64,000 nt of DNA from Glo-17 sp964637835 (GCA_964637835.1 CAZWYF010000003.1:62001-126000); one strand, 5' to 3'; numbered from the stretch's first letter, positions 8,319-17,466 are shown. The notes: generated by a model not told the origin, from the letters alone. Translations and numbers: made by a program.

Positions 8319-11300
8319 ATGACCCGCCGCTCGGTCCCGATCCCGGCCGCGTTCCTCGTCCTCTCGCTCGCCATCGTCCTTCCCGTCGCCGCGGCCGCCG
8401 CTGCCGGCGACGTGATCCATAGCGGCCGCTTCGCGGCCGAAGACCTCGGCTGGTCCCGCCAGGCCGACGGGACCTTCCGCCCGTCGCTCCCGGATTCCCG
8501 GCCGCTGGGCGCCACCGATCGCCCCGCGCTGCCCGCGCGCGACCTGCTCCTGCTCGTTCCCGCGCACCTGGCCATCGGCGGGGTGGTGGTCGAGCCGGTC
8601 CGCACCATGGAGATCACGCCGCCCGGCCCGCTGGCAGTGGCCGGGCCGCTGCAGACGAGCACCGGCGAGGTGGTGTCCGTCGAGACGGTGACCGGGGCGG
8701 ACGGCCGCTTCCCGGCGCAGTGGGGCCAGTGGGGCGGCCTGCACACCTGGCGCGGTTACCGCCTGCTGGCCGTGGCCGTCCATCCGCTGCGGGTGGTGGA
8801 CGGGGAGGAGGGGCAGCGACTGGAACTGCTCACGGAATTCCGCGTGCGCGCGTTGACCACCGCGGCCACCGCGCCCCCGGTGCTGGCGCGAGAGCGCCAG
8901 GTCCCCGGCGAGCGCGCGCGCACCGGCGACGTGCTGGCGGCGATCGTGGACAACCCCGGCGCGGTATCGGCCTACCAGCGCGAGGACGGCATCCTGCTGG
9001 ACCGGTCGGGCGCGCCGCACCTGCCGGCCCCGCTGCCCAGCCTCGATGGCACGGGCGTGCGGTACCTCATCGTGACCACCGAGGAACTGGCCGACGAGTT
9101 CCAGCGCCTGGCCGATCACCGCACGGCCATGGGCCTGCCGGCCAAGGTGGTCACGCGCGAGTGGATCAGCGCGAACTACCGCCAGGGCATCGATTTCCAG
9201 GAGACCCTGCGCGGCTTCCTGCAGGACGCGTACGCGCGCTGGGGACTGGAGTACCTGCTCATCGGGGGCGACACCGACGTCATCCCCACCCGGTTCGTGC
9301 GCAGCTCCTTCTATCCCTTCGGCGGGCACACCGACATCCCCACCGACCTCTACTACGCCGCCCTGGACGGCAACTGGGGCGCCGATGGCGACGGCTGGCT
9401 GGGCGAGCCCTACGTCAACGCGACCAATCCCGGCGACGAAGTGGACATGGCTCCCGAGCTGGCCGTGGGGCGCGCACCGGTCCGGACCGCGACCATGGTG
9501 GCGTCCTTCGTGGACAAGGTCCTGACCTACGAGGCCACGCCGGCCACCGCCGCCTGGGCGAACCGGGCGCTGTTCGCCTCGGAGGTCCTCTTCCCCTCGC
9601 CCTGGGATCCGGGCGACCCCATCACCCTCGACGGCGCCCAGTACTCCGCCAGCCTGATCGAGAACGTCGTGGAGCCCTGCTCCGGTCTCGAGCCGCTGCG
9701 GATGTACGAGACCGACCAGCTCTTCGACCGCGACGCGGCGCTCGATCGCGAGGCGTTCATCGACTCGCTCAATACCGGTCACTACGGCCAGGTCAACCAG
9801 TTCGGCCATGGACACTTCTTCAACATGTCCATGGGCGACGCCAACTTCACCGTCAGCGACGCCGATGCCCTGACCAACCCGAACTCCTTCCTGCTGTTCG
9901 CGGTCAACTGCGCGTCCGGCGCGTTCGACGTCTCCTGCCTCATGGAGCGGTTCGTGGAGAACCCCGATGGCGGCGCCATCATCGCGGTGGCGGCGGCGCG
10001 CGAGGCGTTCCCGTCCAACTCCTTCGGCTATCAGACGGCGTTCTACGAGAACCTGCTCTGCGACGGGCTGCGGCGCCCGGCGGACGCCCTCAACGCCGCC
10101 CGTCTGCAGTACATCAGCAACACCGTGCGCAACACGGTGGACCGCTGGACCCAGATGAACCTGGTGATGATCGGCGACCCGGCGCTGAACGCCTGGACCG
10201 CGACGCCGCGGACGCCCGCGGTGGTCGCACCGGCCGAACTGGTGGTGGGCGAGCAGACCGTGAACGTGACGGTCACCGTCGAAGGCCAGCCCGTGGCCGG
10301 CGTGGAGGTCTGCCTGCGCAAGGACGGCGAGACCTACGCCTGGGACGACACCGACTACCAGGGGACGGCGAACCTCACGGTGATCCCGCGCACGGCGGGC
10401 GAGGCCGTCCTGACCGTCGCCGGCAAGGACGTGGTGCTCAGCTCGCAGACCCTGCCGGTCACCGCCCCCGGCAGCTACGTGGGCGCCGCGCAGTTCGTCG
10501 CGCTCGATGGCGCGGAGAACGGCAACGGCGTGCTCGAGGCGGGGGAGACGGTCGACGTCACCCTCGAGCTGCAGGAGTCCGGGGGCCTGGCCACCGGGGA
10601 TCTCACCGTCGACGTGGCCAGCACCCATCCGGCGCTGACGGTGCTGGATGGCCAGACCACCGCGCCGGCGCTGTCGGCCGGAGGAGCCACCACCATCGCC
10701 GGCCTGCAGGTCCGCGCCGAGCCGACCGCCGAGGACGGCCGCGTGGTGGACCTGCGCGTGACCGTCTCCGACGGCGGCGAACAGTGGGTGAGCACGGTGC
10801 CGGTGGAGATCCTGGCGCCGGAGACGGCCGTCATCTCGCTGGTGATCGACGATGCCACCCACGGTGACGGCAACAGCGTCTGGGAGGCCGGCGAGCGCCT
10901 GGTGCTGATCCCGACGCTGAAGAACTACGGAGCCGGCCGGCTCGACGGCCTCGTCGGCACGCTCAACGCGCTCCAGGATGGGGTGACCATCCACAGCGGG
11001 TCCGCCACCTTCACCGCGGCCGACCTGCTGGAGACGTCCTCGCTGGCCACGGGCGAGCTCTCCGTGTCGCTGAGCGACATGACCGCCACCGAGCCCTGCG
11101 AGCTGGTCTTCACCGACAACCACGGCCGGGTGACGCGCCATACCGTGGAATTCGTGTTGCCGGAGCCTCCCCTGGCGGTGGAGACCGACGCCACCCTGGC
11201 CGCCGACGCCATCGTGCTGCGCTGGGAAGCGGCCGACAGCGAGCGGGCGCTCGGGTACAACGTCTACCGGGCCGAGTCGGCCGACGGGCCCTGGGTCCGG

Positions 11301-13112
11301 GCCAATCCGGACCTGCTCCAGGGCATCGCGTACTACGAGGACCGGGGCCTGTCCCAGCTGACACCCTACTGGTACAGGATCACCACCGTGGACCGTTCGT
11401 ACCTGGAGAGCACCTTCAGCGCGGTGGTCACCCAGGGCACCATGCCCCCGGAGATCGACAACTTCCCGCTGCCCTTCCAGCTCCAGACCAGCGGGCACCC
11501 GGCCGTCGGGGACATCGACGGCGACGGGGCGCTCGAGGTGGTCCTCACCTCGGACGAGGTCTACGTCTGGCGCCCCGACGGCAGCGAGATCCTCGATGGC
11601 GATCAGAACCCCCAGACCACCGGCCCGTTCACCGGCGTGGGCGGCGAGTTCGCCCCGTCCGGACCGGTGCTCGCGGACCTGGACGGCGAGGAGGGACTGG
11701 AGATCATCGCCAGCCTGCTGTCGCCCCAGCGGGAGATCCACATCTACGACCACACCGGCCAGATGCTGCCCGGCTGGCCCCGCGCCCTGCTGAATTCCTG
11801 GAACTGGGCGCCCCCGTCGGTGGGCGACGTGGATGGCGACGGCCAGCCCGAGGTGGTGGTCAACGACCTCGGCGGGCGCACCTTCGTCTGGAACGCCGAC
11901 GGCACCGAGCTGCGGGACGGTGACGGCGATCCGGCCACCGACGGCGTGCTCGTCGCGCGGCCCGAGGGCTGGGGATTCTCCTCCCCGGCGCTGCAGGATC
12001 TCGACGGCGACGGCGCGGCCGAGATCATCTTCGGCACCTCCTACGACAACGACCAGAACGGTCTGCTCGCCTATGACTCCACCGGCGAGCAGGTGCGCGG
12101 CTTCCCGGTCGCGACCGGCGTCGAGAAGATCATCTGCAGCCCCGCGGTGGCCGACCTCGATGGTGACGGCCAGCACGAGATCATCTTCTTCACCACCGGC
12201 CGCAAGCTGTACGTGGTCCGCGACGATGGCTCGGCCTATCCCGGCTTCCCGGTCTCCCATCCCGGCGCCTACGACGCGACCCTGGGCGCGCCCAGTCCGG
12301 GTGTGGGCGACCTCGACGGCGACGGTCAGCTGGAGATCGTCTGGCCGGTCAACAGCGGGACCTTCCGCCTGGACCTCGTGGTGGTGGACACCGGGATCGA
12401 TGACGGCACCGCCGGCGAGTTCCTCTCGGGCTGGCCGGTGGAACTGCCCGCCAGCACGGAGGCCAGCCCGGTGGTGGGCGATATCGACGGCGACGGCGTG
12501 CCGGACATCATCCAGCCCATCGGCAACAGCGAGACCGATACGCCGGACCGCATCTATGCCCTGAGTGCCGATGGCTCGGTCATCGCCGGCTTCCCCATCC
12601 GCCTCGACGGGCACCCGCGCTCCACGCCGGTACTCTGCGACCTGGAGGGCGACGGGGACGTCGACATCGTGTACGGCAGCTGGGACCGCCTGCTGCACGT
12701 CTGGGACATGCCCTCGACCTACGACCCGTCGCGCGTGCCCTGGCCCACGTTCCAGGGCAACAGCCAGCGCACTGGCGTGGCGCCGCGGATCAGCTGGACC
12801 AGCGTGGATGACGAGGTGGACGTCCCGGCGGCGTTCACCGTGCTGCCTCCGTTCCCCAACCCGTTCAACCCCGTGACCACCATCAGGCTCTACGTGGCGC
12901 CGGGCGCCGACCGCCGGCTCGACGTCGGGGTCTACGATCTGCGGGGCCGTCGCGTCCGGCAGCTCTTCACCGGCGCGGCGGAGACCGGCTGGCGGGAACT
13001 GTCCTGGGATGGCAGCGACGATGCCGGGCGACGCCTGGCCAGCGGCGTGTACTTCGTCCGCGCGCGCCAGGCGGATCGCACGCAGACCTTCAAGATGTCG
13101 CTCGTGAAATAG
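8319..13112 (+). CDS. Secreted gingipain-like cysteine protease (peptidase C25) with FG-GAP repeats and type IX sorting tail
   Basis: 1597 residues. The start at 8319 is chosen because AGGAGG precedes it and a signal peptide follows directly (about 1-30). A propeptide-like region leads to the C25 caspase-fold domain (about 240-660). Its likely catalytic His is in NQFGHGHFF (H497) and its Cys in AVNCASGAFD (C531). Several Ig/CARDB-like domains and a fibronectin III-like domain (about 960-1040) follow. Then come eight DxDGDG-type FG-GAP/VCBS calcium-binding repeats (about 1065-1480), probably a beta-propeller. The C-terminal 90 residues start with FPNPFNP and have the FlgD-Ig-like fold used as a type IX secretion sorting signal. 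It probably acts at the cell surface or outside the cell in protein breakdown or adhesion. It stands alone between a promoter and a terminator. Confidence 0.93.
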   Translation: MTRRSVPIPAAFLVLSLAIVLPVAAAAAAGDVIHSGRFAAEDLGWSRQADGTFRPSLPDSRPLGATDRPALPARDLLLLVPAHLAIGGVVVEPVRTMEITPPGPLAVAGPLQTSTGEVVSVETVTGADGRFPAQWGQWGGLHTWRGYRLLAVAVHPLRVVDGEEGQRLELLTEFRVRALTTAATAPPVLARERQVPGERARTGDVLAAIVDNPGAVSAYQREDGILLDRSGAPHLPAPLPSLDGTGVRYLIVTTEELADEFQRLADHRTAMGLPAKVVTREWISANYRQGIDFQETLRGFLQDAYARWGLEYLLIGGDTDVIPTRFVRSSFYPFGGHTDIPTDLYYAALDGNWGADGDGWLGEPYVNATNPGDEVDMAPELAVGRAPVRTATMVASFVDKVLTYEATPATAAWANRALFASEVLFPSPWDPGDPITLDGAQYSASLIENVVEPCSGLEPLRMYETDQLFDRDAALDREAFIDSLNTGHYGQVNQFGHGHFFNMSMGDANFTVSDADALTNPNSFLLFAVNCASGAFDVSCLMERFVENPDGGAIIAVAAAREAFPSNSFGYQTAFYENLLCDGLRRPADALNAARLQYISNTVRNTVDRWTQMNLVMIGDPALNAWTATPRTPAVVAPAELVVGEQTVNVTVTVEGQPVAGVEVCLRKDGETYAWDDTDYQGTANLTVIPRTAGEAVLTVAGKDVVLSSQTLPVTAPGSYVGAAQFVALDGAENGNGVLEAGETVDVTLELQESGGLATGDLTVDVASTHPALTVLDGQTTAPALSAGGATTIAGLQVRAEPTAEDGRVVDLRVTVSDGGEQWVSTVPVEILAPETAVISLVIDDATHGDGNSVWEAGERLVLIPTLKNYGAGRLDGLVGTLNALQDGVTIHSGSATFTAADLLETSSLATGELSVSLSDMTATEPCELVFTDNHGRVTRHTVEFVLPEPPLAVETDATLAADAIVLRWEAADSERALGYNVYRAESADGPWVRANPDLLQGIAYYEDRGLSQLTPYWYRITTVDRSYLESTFSAVVTQGTMPPEIDNFPLPFQLQTSGHPAVGDIDGDGALEVVLTSDEVYVWRPDGSEILDGDQNPQTTGPFTGVGGEFAPSGPVLADLDGEEGLEIIASLLSPQREIHIYDHTGQMLPGWPRALLNSWNWAPPSVGDVDGDGQPEVVVNDLGGRTFVWNADGTELRDGDGDPATDGVLVARPEGWGFSSPALQDLDGDGAAEIIFGTSYDNDQNGLLAYDSTGEQVRGFPVATGVEKIICSPAVADLDGDGQHEIIFFTTGRKLYVVRDDGSAYPGFPVSHPGAYDATLGAPSPGVGDLDGDGQLEIVWPVNSGTFRLDLVVVDTGIDDGTAGEFLSGWPVELPASTEASPVVGDIDGDGVPDIIQPIGNSETDTPDRIYALSADGSVIAGFPIRLDGHPRSTPVLCDLEGDGDVDIVYGSWDRLLHVWDMPSTYDPSRVPWPTFQGNSQRTGVAPRISWTSVDDEVDVPAAFTVLPPFPNPFNPVTTIRLYVAPGADRRLDVGVYDLRGRRVRQLFTGAAETGWRELSWDGSDDAGRRLASGVYFVRARQADRTQTFKMSLVK

Positions 13113-13134
13113 TCCGCTTCTCTTTCCGCCTTCC

Positions 13135-13177
13135 GCCCGGCCGTCGAGTCCGTCAGGACGAGACGGCCGGGCTTCTC
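13135..13177 (+). terminator. Rho-independent-type terminator after the C25 protease
   Basis: Perfect 11-bp inverted repeat (GCCCGGCCGTC at 13135-13145, complement at 13162-13172) with a 16-nt loop that can itself form a 4-bp GTCC/GGAC stem, followed by TTCTC. It begins 22 nt after the stop codon. Confidence 0.75.
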
Positions 13178-13187
13178 GCCGGGTCGA

Positions 13188-13321
13188 GGTCACCGCTCCG
13201 AGCCNNNNNNNNNNNNNNNNNNNNNNNNNNNNNNNNNNNNNNNNNNNNNNNNNNNNNNNNNNNNNNNNNNNNNNNNNNNNNNNNNNNNNNNNNNNNNNNN
13301 NNNNGGTCACTGCTCCGAGCC
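13188..13321 (+). repeat. Near-identical 17-nt repeat flanking the assembly gap
   Basis: GGTCACCGCTCCGAGCC ends at the last base before the N run (13188-13204). GGTCACTGCTCCGAGCC starts directly after it (13305-13321). They differ at one base. The placement at both gap edges suggests a repeat array that the assembler could not resolve. Confidence 0.7.
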
Positions 13322-13454
13322 GGGGTGGCCGGTAAGGCCGGGACGCCGTGCGGCAGCGATGGGGCGATGACGGCGGCGGGGTCGTCGGTTAGTCTTGCCG
13401 GGCGGGGTGGCAGGGGAGCCGCCCGCGAACCCGTGACCGGAGTCCTGCCGCCCG

Positions 13455-14984
13455 ATGATGGCGCGACTGCAAGACCTGCTCTCTGGCCCGCGCGGCGCCG
13501 CCGTCGGCCTGGCCGTGGTGGCGATGCTCTTCGTGCTGCACGCCATGGCCTACTGGCACTGGGTCGAGGACGACGCCTACATCACCCTGCGGTATGCCGC
13601 CAACCTGATCGATGGGCACGGTCCGGTCTTCAATCCGGGCGAGCGCGTGGAGGGCTACTCCAATCCGGCCTGGATGCTCCTGGCGGCCCTGGCCCTGGTC
13701 CTGGGCGCCGATCCGCTGGTGCTGCTGCGGGGGCTGGGGGTCCTGGCCGGGGTGGGCTGTCTGGTGCTGTCCTGGCTGCTGGTCCGGCGCCTGGATCCGC
13801 GGGCTGGTCCCTGGGCCCTGCTGGCGCCGCTCTGGCTCGCGCTGACGCCGCTGCTGCCGCGGCATGCCGTCAGTGGTCTGGAGACCGACGCCTTCGCGCT
13901 CGCGCTGGTCGCCAGCTACCTGCTGGTCGTCGTCCCCGGGGGACGCCCGCGGCCGGGGCTGGCAGGTGCCGGACTGCTCGCGCTCCTGCTGCTGCGCCCG
14001 GAGGGCGTGGCGTTCGCCGCGCTGCTCCTCGTGCTCGGTGGTCGCCGCGGGGTGGCGTGGCCGCGCCTGTGGCTCCTGCTCGCCGCCGTGGTGGTGCTCA
14101 TGACCGCGTGGCGCTGGGGCTATTACGGCGCGCTGCTGCCGAACACCTTCCACGTCAAGATCACGGGGGAGGAGTCGTCGCTGCGCGCGGGGTTCCATCA
14201 CCTGCGCGAGTTCCTGCGCGACGGGGGCGGGGCGGCGCTCCTGGCGCTGAGCCTGGTGCCGCTGGCCGACCGGGCCGCCGCCCCGCGGCTGCGGGCGGTG
14301 CTGGTGATCGCCGCGGCGCAGGGCGCGCTGGTGATCGCCGCGGGTGGCGACTGGATGCACCATCACCGCTTCCTGGCCCCGGTGCTGCCGCTGCTGGCGG
14401 CGGCCATGGCGGCGGGGGCGGCCCGGCTCGTCGCCACGCTCGCGGCCGCCTGGGGTCGGCAGCGGGTACCGGTCCTGATGGTCGCGGCGCTGGTCCTGAA
14501 CGGGCTGTCGGCGAGCTACCTGGCCGAACGCGCGGTGTGGCGCGAGGTCATGCCCGCGGTGCGCGCCGGACAGTATCTGCCGCAGTCCTACCGGCAGGTG
14601 GCGGCGTGGCTGCGCGCGAACACGGCGCCCGATGCGCTGGTGGCCATCAGCGACGTGGGATCGGTGGGATACCATTCCGGCCGGCGGGTCCTCGACATGC
14701 TCGGCCTGGTGGACGCCCACATCGCGCGCACCCCTGGCGGCCTGCACGCCAAGCACGACGCGGCGTACGTGCTCGCCCGGCGACCGGACTACGTGGTGCT
14801 GATCGAGACGCCCGCGCGTGATGGGACGGCCACGTACTGGCGGGGGCCCGACCGGGCCCTGGCCGCTGCGGCCGGGTTCTCGGCGGGCTACCGTCCCGTG
14901 GCCGCGGTGCCCATGGGCTATCGTGGCGAGGTCGCCCGGATCTACGCCCGGCGGGCCGGCGCCGTGCGGTGGGACGGAACCTGA
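13455..14984 (+). CDS. GT-C-type membrane glycosyltransferase-like protein
   Basis: 509 residues with about ten transmembrane helices. EDDAYITLRYA near residue 37 lies in the first periplasmic loop, followed by GPVFNPGERVEGYSNPAW. The same loop is seen in GT-C proteins related to the mycobacterial beta-arabinofuranosyltransferase AftB and to polyprenyl-phosphate-dependent mannosyltransferases; the acidic pair is the expected catalytic or metal site. A soluble C-terminal domain follows the last helix (from about residue 370). It probably transfers a sugar from a lipid carrier to an envelope glycan or protein on the outer face of the inner membrane. No glycan genes adjoin it, so the acceptor is open. 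ATG at 13458 is an alternative start. Confidence 0.75.
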   Translation: MMARLQDLLSGPRGAAVGLAVVAMLFVLHAMAYWHWVEDDAYITLRYAANLIDGHGPVFNPGERVEGYSNPAWMLLAALALVLGADPLVLLRGLGVLAGVGCLVLSWLLVRRLDPRAGPWALLAPLWLALTPLLPRHAVSGLETDAFALALVASYLLVVVPGGRPRPGLAGAGLLALLLLRPEGVAFAALLLVLGGRRGVAWPRLWLLLAAVVVLMTAWRWGYYGALLPNTFHVKITGEESSLRAGFHHLREFLRDGGGAALLALSLVPLADRAAAPRLRAVLVIAAAQGALVIAAGGDWMHHHRFLAPVLPLLAAAMAAGAARLVATLAAAWGRQRVPVLMVAALVLNGLSASYLAERAVWREVMPAVRAGQYLPQSYRQVAAWLRANTAPDALVAISDVGSVGYHSGRRVLDMLGLVDAHIARTPGGLHAKHDAAYVLARRPDYVVLIETPARDGTATYWRGPDRALAAAAGFSAGYRPVAAVPMGYRGEVARIYARRAGAVRWDGT

Positions 14985-15031
14985 CCGCGTCCGCGTGGCG
15001 GTCCCCGCCGCCCCGCCGCCCCGGCGCGCGC

Positions 15032-15061
15032 TTGACGCTGTGCTGACCGCCTGCGTACCAT
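15032..15061 (+). promoter_or_regulatory. Putative promoter of the solute-binding lipoprotein gene
   Basis: TTGACG (15032-15037), 18-nt spacer, TACCAT (15056-15061), 31 nt before the ATG at 15093. Confidence 0.5.
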
Positions 15062-15092
15062 CCCGCAGACCCTCGCCATCGCCGGAGGACCC

Positions 15093-16736
15093 ATGGCCGC
15101 CCCGTACCCAGCACCCATCCTGCTGCTCCTGCTGGTCGCCTCGCTCCTGTCCTGCACCGTTGGTTGCGGTGATCGCGGCGACCGGACGGCGGCCGACCAG
15201 CCGCCCGCCACGCCGGTCGCCGGCGGCACCGCCGTGGTGGCCATCAGCGACGAACCCGACGTCCTCAACGCCCTGGTCCGGACGTCCGCCGTGGCGGGCA
15301 GCGTCCTGTCGCAGCTGCGGGCGACCCTCGCGGAGATGGACGAGGATCTCCGCTGGCGACCGGAGATCGCCCGCCGGTGGGTGGTGGCTCCGGACAGCCT
15401 GGCCATCACCTACCACCTGCGCCCCTGGCGCTGGGAGGACGGCACGCCGCTGACCGCGGCCGACGTGGTGCTCAGCCACGAGCTGCTGTCCGACCCGCGC
15501 ATCGGCAGTCCCCGGGCCGATCTTCTGCGCGCGGTCACCGCGGCCGAGGCCATCGACGACACCACCGTCCGCTACACCTTCGCCTCGCCCCAGGCCCGCC
15601 CGGTGCCGGCCACCGTGCATGCCGTGCTTCCGGCCCATCGCGTGCGGGATCTGCCGCGTGACGACCTCGCCGCGTGGCCCGACAACCGCCGTCCGCTGGC
15701 CTCGGGACGCTGGCGTCTGGCGGCCTGGGAACCGGGCCGTCAGCTGGTCCTCGCGCCCAATCCTCATTACCCCCTGGGCGAGCCGCTCCTCGACCGCCTG
15801 ATCCTGCGCATCCTGCCGGACGAGACGGCGCGGGTCCTCGCCCTGGAGACCGGCGAGGTGGATGTGGTCGCCGACCTGCCCGGCCAGGCCGCGCGGCGGC
15901 TGGCCACCGCGCCCGCTGTCGCCCTGCATGGCATCTCCGGCCGCGTCTTCGGGCTGGTGATGTGGAACACCGCGCGCCCGCTGCTCGCCGACCCGGCGGT
16001 GCGCCGGGCCCTGTCGCTGGCCATCGATCGGCCGCGGATCTGCCAGGACCTGCTGGGAGGCTTCGCGACACCGGCGGCGTCCTACCTGCCGCCGGCGCTC
16101 TGGAATCATCATGCCGAGCTCGCGGCCGATCCTCACGATCCCCTGGCCGCGGGCGAACTCCTGGAGGCGGCGGGCTGGCGCGACGTCGACGGCGATGGCG
16201 TGCGGGAGAAGGGCGGGCGCCTCCTGGCGCTGGAGATCATCTACCGTGGCGGCGCTCCCGGCGGCGGCGCCGTCGCCGCCGTGGTGCGGCAGAATCTCGC
16301 GACGGTGGGCGTGAAGGTCGAGCTGCGGGCCCTGGAGCTGGCCACGGCCCTGGAGTTCCTGCGCGCGGGGACCTTCGACGCGTTCCTCGGCGAGTACCAG
16401 GCCAACCTCTACGCCGACCCCTCGCCGCTGGTGGCCTCCGGCGCCACCGACCGCTTCAACTTCGGCCGCTATGCCAATGCGCAGGTGGACTCTCTCCTCG
16501 GCGCGGCCCTGGCCGAACCGGATCGCGCGCGCGCGCGGCCCATCTGGTGGCGGTTGCAGGAGGTGCTCGCCGCCGATCAACCGGCCGCGGTGCTGTATTA
16601 CCTGGAGCAGGTCGTGGGCGTTCGCACCCGCCTGCGCGACGTCCGCCCGCACATGCTCTCGGTCCTGAACAACGCCCACGAGTGGTGGATCGCCCCCTCC
16701 GATCGGCGTTACGCCAGCCCACCGGTCGATCAGTGA
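15093..16736 (+). CDS. ABC-transporter solute-binding lipoprotein, family 5 (peptide/nickel type)
   Basis: 547 residues. The N-terminus is a lipoprotein signal: a Leu-rich helix and SLLSC, so Cys21 is the likely lipidated residue (Cys25 is a second candidate). The mature part follows the family 5 plan: DVLNALV near the start, WRPEIARRWVV, YHLRPWRWEDGTPLTAADVVLSHE and VRRALSLAIDR, with the typical late segment LATVGVKVELRALEL. Family members deliver oligopeptides, nickel or sugars to an inner-membrane ABC transporter. No permease or ATPase genes adjoin it, so the partner is elsewhere or it acts alone. Substrate is not predictable. It has its own promoter-like sequence. Confidence 0.88.
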   Translation: MAAPYPAPILLLLLVASLLSCTVGCGDRGDRTAADQPPATPVAGGTAVVAISDEPDVLNALVRTSAVAGSVLSQLRATLAEMDEDLRWRPEIARRWVVAPDSLAITYHLRPWRWEDGTPLTAADVVLSHELLSDPRIGSPRADLLRAVTAAEAIDDTTVRYTFASPQARPVPATVHAVLPAHRVRDLPRDDLAAWPDNRRPLASGRWRLAAWEPGRQLVLAPNPHYPLGEPLLDRLILRILPDETARVLALETGEVDVVADLPGQAARRLATAPAVALHGISGRVFGLVMWNTARPLLADPAVRRALSLAIDRPRICQDLLGGFATPAASYLPPALWNHHAELAADPHDPLAAGELLEAAGWRDVDGDGVREKGGRLLALEIIYRGGAPGGGAVAAVVRQNLATVGVKVELRALELATALEFLRAGTFDAFLGEYQANLYADPSPLVASGATDRFNFGRYANAQVDSLLGAALAEPDRARARPIWWRLQEVLAADQPAAVLYYLEQVVGVRTRLRDVRPHMLSVLNNAHEWWIAPSDRRYASPPVDQ

Positions 16737-16751
16737 TTGTTACTTCCGAGG

Positions 16752-16799
16752 TTGACGGCCGCCTGACGCCGGCCTACGCTCGGGCGGAGGTAATATTAC
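16752..16799 (+). promoter_or_regulatory. Promoter region with AT-rich palindrome before the histone H1-like gene
   Basis: TTGACG (16752-16757), 17 nt, TACGCT (16775-16780). Just downstream is the perfect 10-bp palindrome GTAATATTAC (16790-16799), 23 nt before the ATG, which stands out in GC-rich DNA. It may be an operator or an alternative -10 region. Confidence 0.5.
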
Positions 16800-16821
16800 T
16801 CTTTCATGCAGGAGCCCCATC

Positions 16822-17433
16822 ATGACGTCGGATCTGAACCGCGCCCTCGCGCAGCTGAGTCGGGAGGAACTGGAGCGGCTGCTCGCCGCCAAGGGCGAGA
16901 TCGAGCGGCTCGAGGCCCGCCGTGACGAGTTGCAGCGGGAACTGCAGGAGGTCGAGTCGTCCCTCGAGGAACTGGTCCGGGGTGCGGCCGTCACCGGGCG
17001 CGGGGACGGTCGCGATCGGGCCGGAGGGCGGAAGAAGAAGGCCGCGAAGAAGGCGGGTGGCAAGAAGTCGGCGAAGAAGAAGACGACGACGAAGACCGCG
17101 AAGAAGACCGCCAAGAAGGCCGCGAAGAAGACGGGCGCGGAGAAGACCGCCGGGAAGGCCACGAAGAAGACCACGCAGAAGACCGACCGGAAGACCGCGA
17201 AGAAGCCGGCGGGCCGGCGCGGCTCCTCCGGTGGCGCGGGCACCCTGGAGGACGTGATCGTGCGCGTCCTGCAGGAGAGCGGTGAACCCATGTCGTTCAA
17301 GGCGCTGCTCGAGTCCATCGTCATGAACAAGCTCTTCGTCAGCCGCAGCAAGAACTTCGACAATGTCCTGCGCCGTACGCTGTCGACCAGCGACCGGGTC
17401 CGGCGCGTGGCGCGGGGCGTGTACGCGGTGTAG
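16822..17433 (+). CDS. Histone H1-like Lys/Ala-rich DNA-binding protein with coiled coil and winged-helix ends
   Basis: 203 residues in three parts. Residues 1-55 are a charged coiled coil (LSREELERLLAAKGEIERLE and on). Residues about 70-133 are a low-complexity AKK/TKK-repeat tail like eukaryotic H1 and the bacterial H1-like proteins of Chlamydia and Bordetella. Residues about 139-203 form a helical domain ending in RVRRVARGVYAV, resembling the HARE-HTH-type winged helix. The basic tail should bind DNA non-specifically and the coiled coil should dimerise it, so it is probably a nucleoid-associated protein. The three-part arrangement is less common than plain H1-like tails. Repeat codons AAG and ACC/GCC make the tract prone to slippage. 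Confidence 0.8.
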   Translation: MTSDLNRALAQLSREELERLLAAKGEIERLEARRDELQRELQEVESSLEELVRGAAVTGRGDGRDRAGGRKKKAAKKAGGKKSAKKKTTTKTAKKTAKKAAKKTGAEKTAGKATKKTTQKTDRKTAKKPAGRRGSSGGAGTLEDVIVRVLQESGEPMSFKALLESIVMNKLFVSRSKNFDNVLRRTLSTSDRVRRVARGVYAV

Positions 17434-17438
17434 CGCGG

Positions 17439-17466
17439 CGGGAGCCGGTGCGAGGGCGGGCTCCCG
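17439..17466. terminator. Possible shared hairpin between convergent genes
   Basis: Perfect 8-bp inverted repeat CGGGAGCC / GGCTCCCG (17439-17446, 17459-17466) with a 12-nt loop, in the 39-nt gap between the converging H1-like and HIT genes. There is no T-run, so terminator function is only likely from position. Confidence 0.4.

Larger units (their letters stand above)
13113..13454. other. Intergenic region with a 100-N assembly gap
   Basis: Apart from the terminator at 13135-13177, this 342-nt stretch holds a run of exactly 100 N (13205-13304), which usually marks a scaffold join of unknown true length. No gene is supported on either side of the gap inside the interval. A weak promoter-like pair, ATGACG (13367-13372), 17 nt, TAGTCT (13390-13395), may serve the following gene. 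Confidence 0.9.

Noticed and set aside
7830..13310. A very long open frame on the minus strand across the C25 protease and the N run
   Set aside because: It is the antisense shadow of high-GC coding sequence, runs into the Ns, has no recognisable domain, and is opposite a clear gene with motifs.
13188..13321. CRISPR array or phage attachment site at the gap
   Set aside because: Only two copies are visible, with no spacers, no cas genes, and no integrase or tRNA; a repeat-caused assembly gap is the simpler view.
17029..17208. Lys/Ala repeat tract as a non-coding microsatellite
   Set aside because: The repeats keep the reading frame and sit between a coiled coil and a structured C-terminus, as in H1-like proteins.
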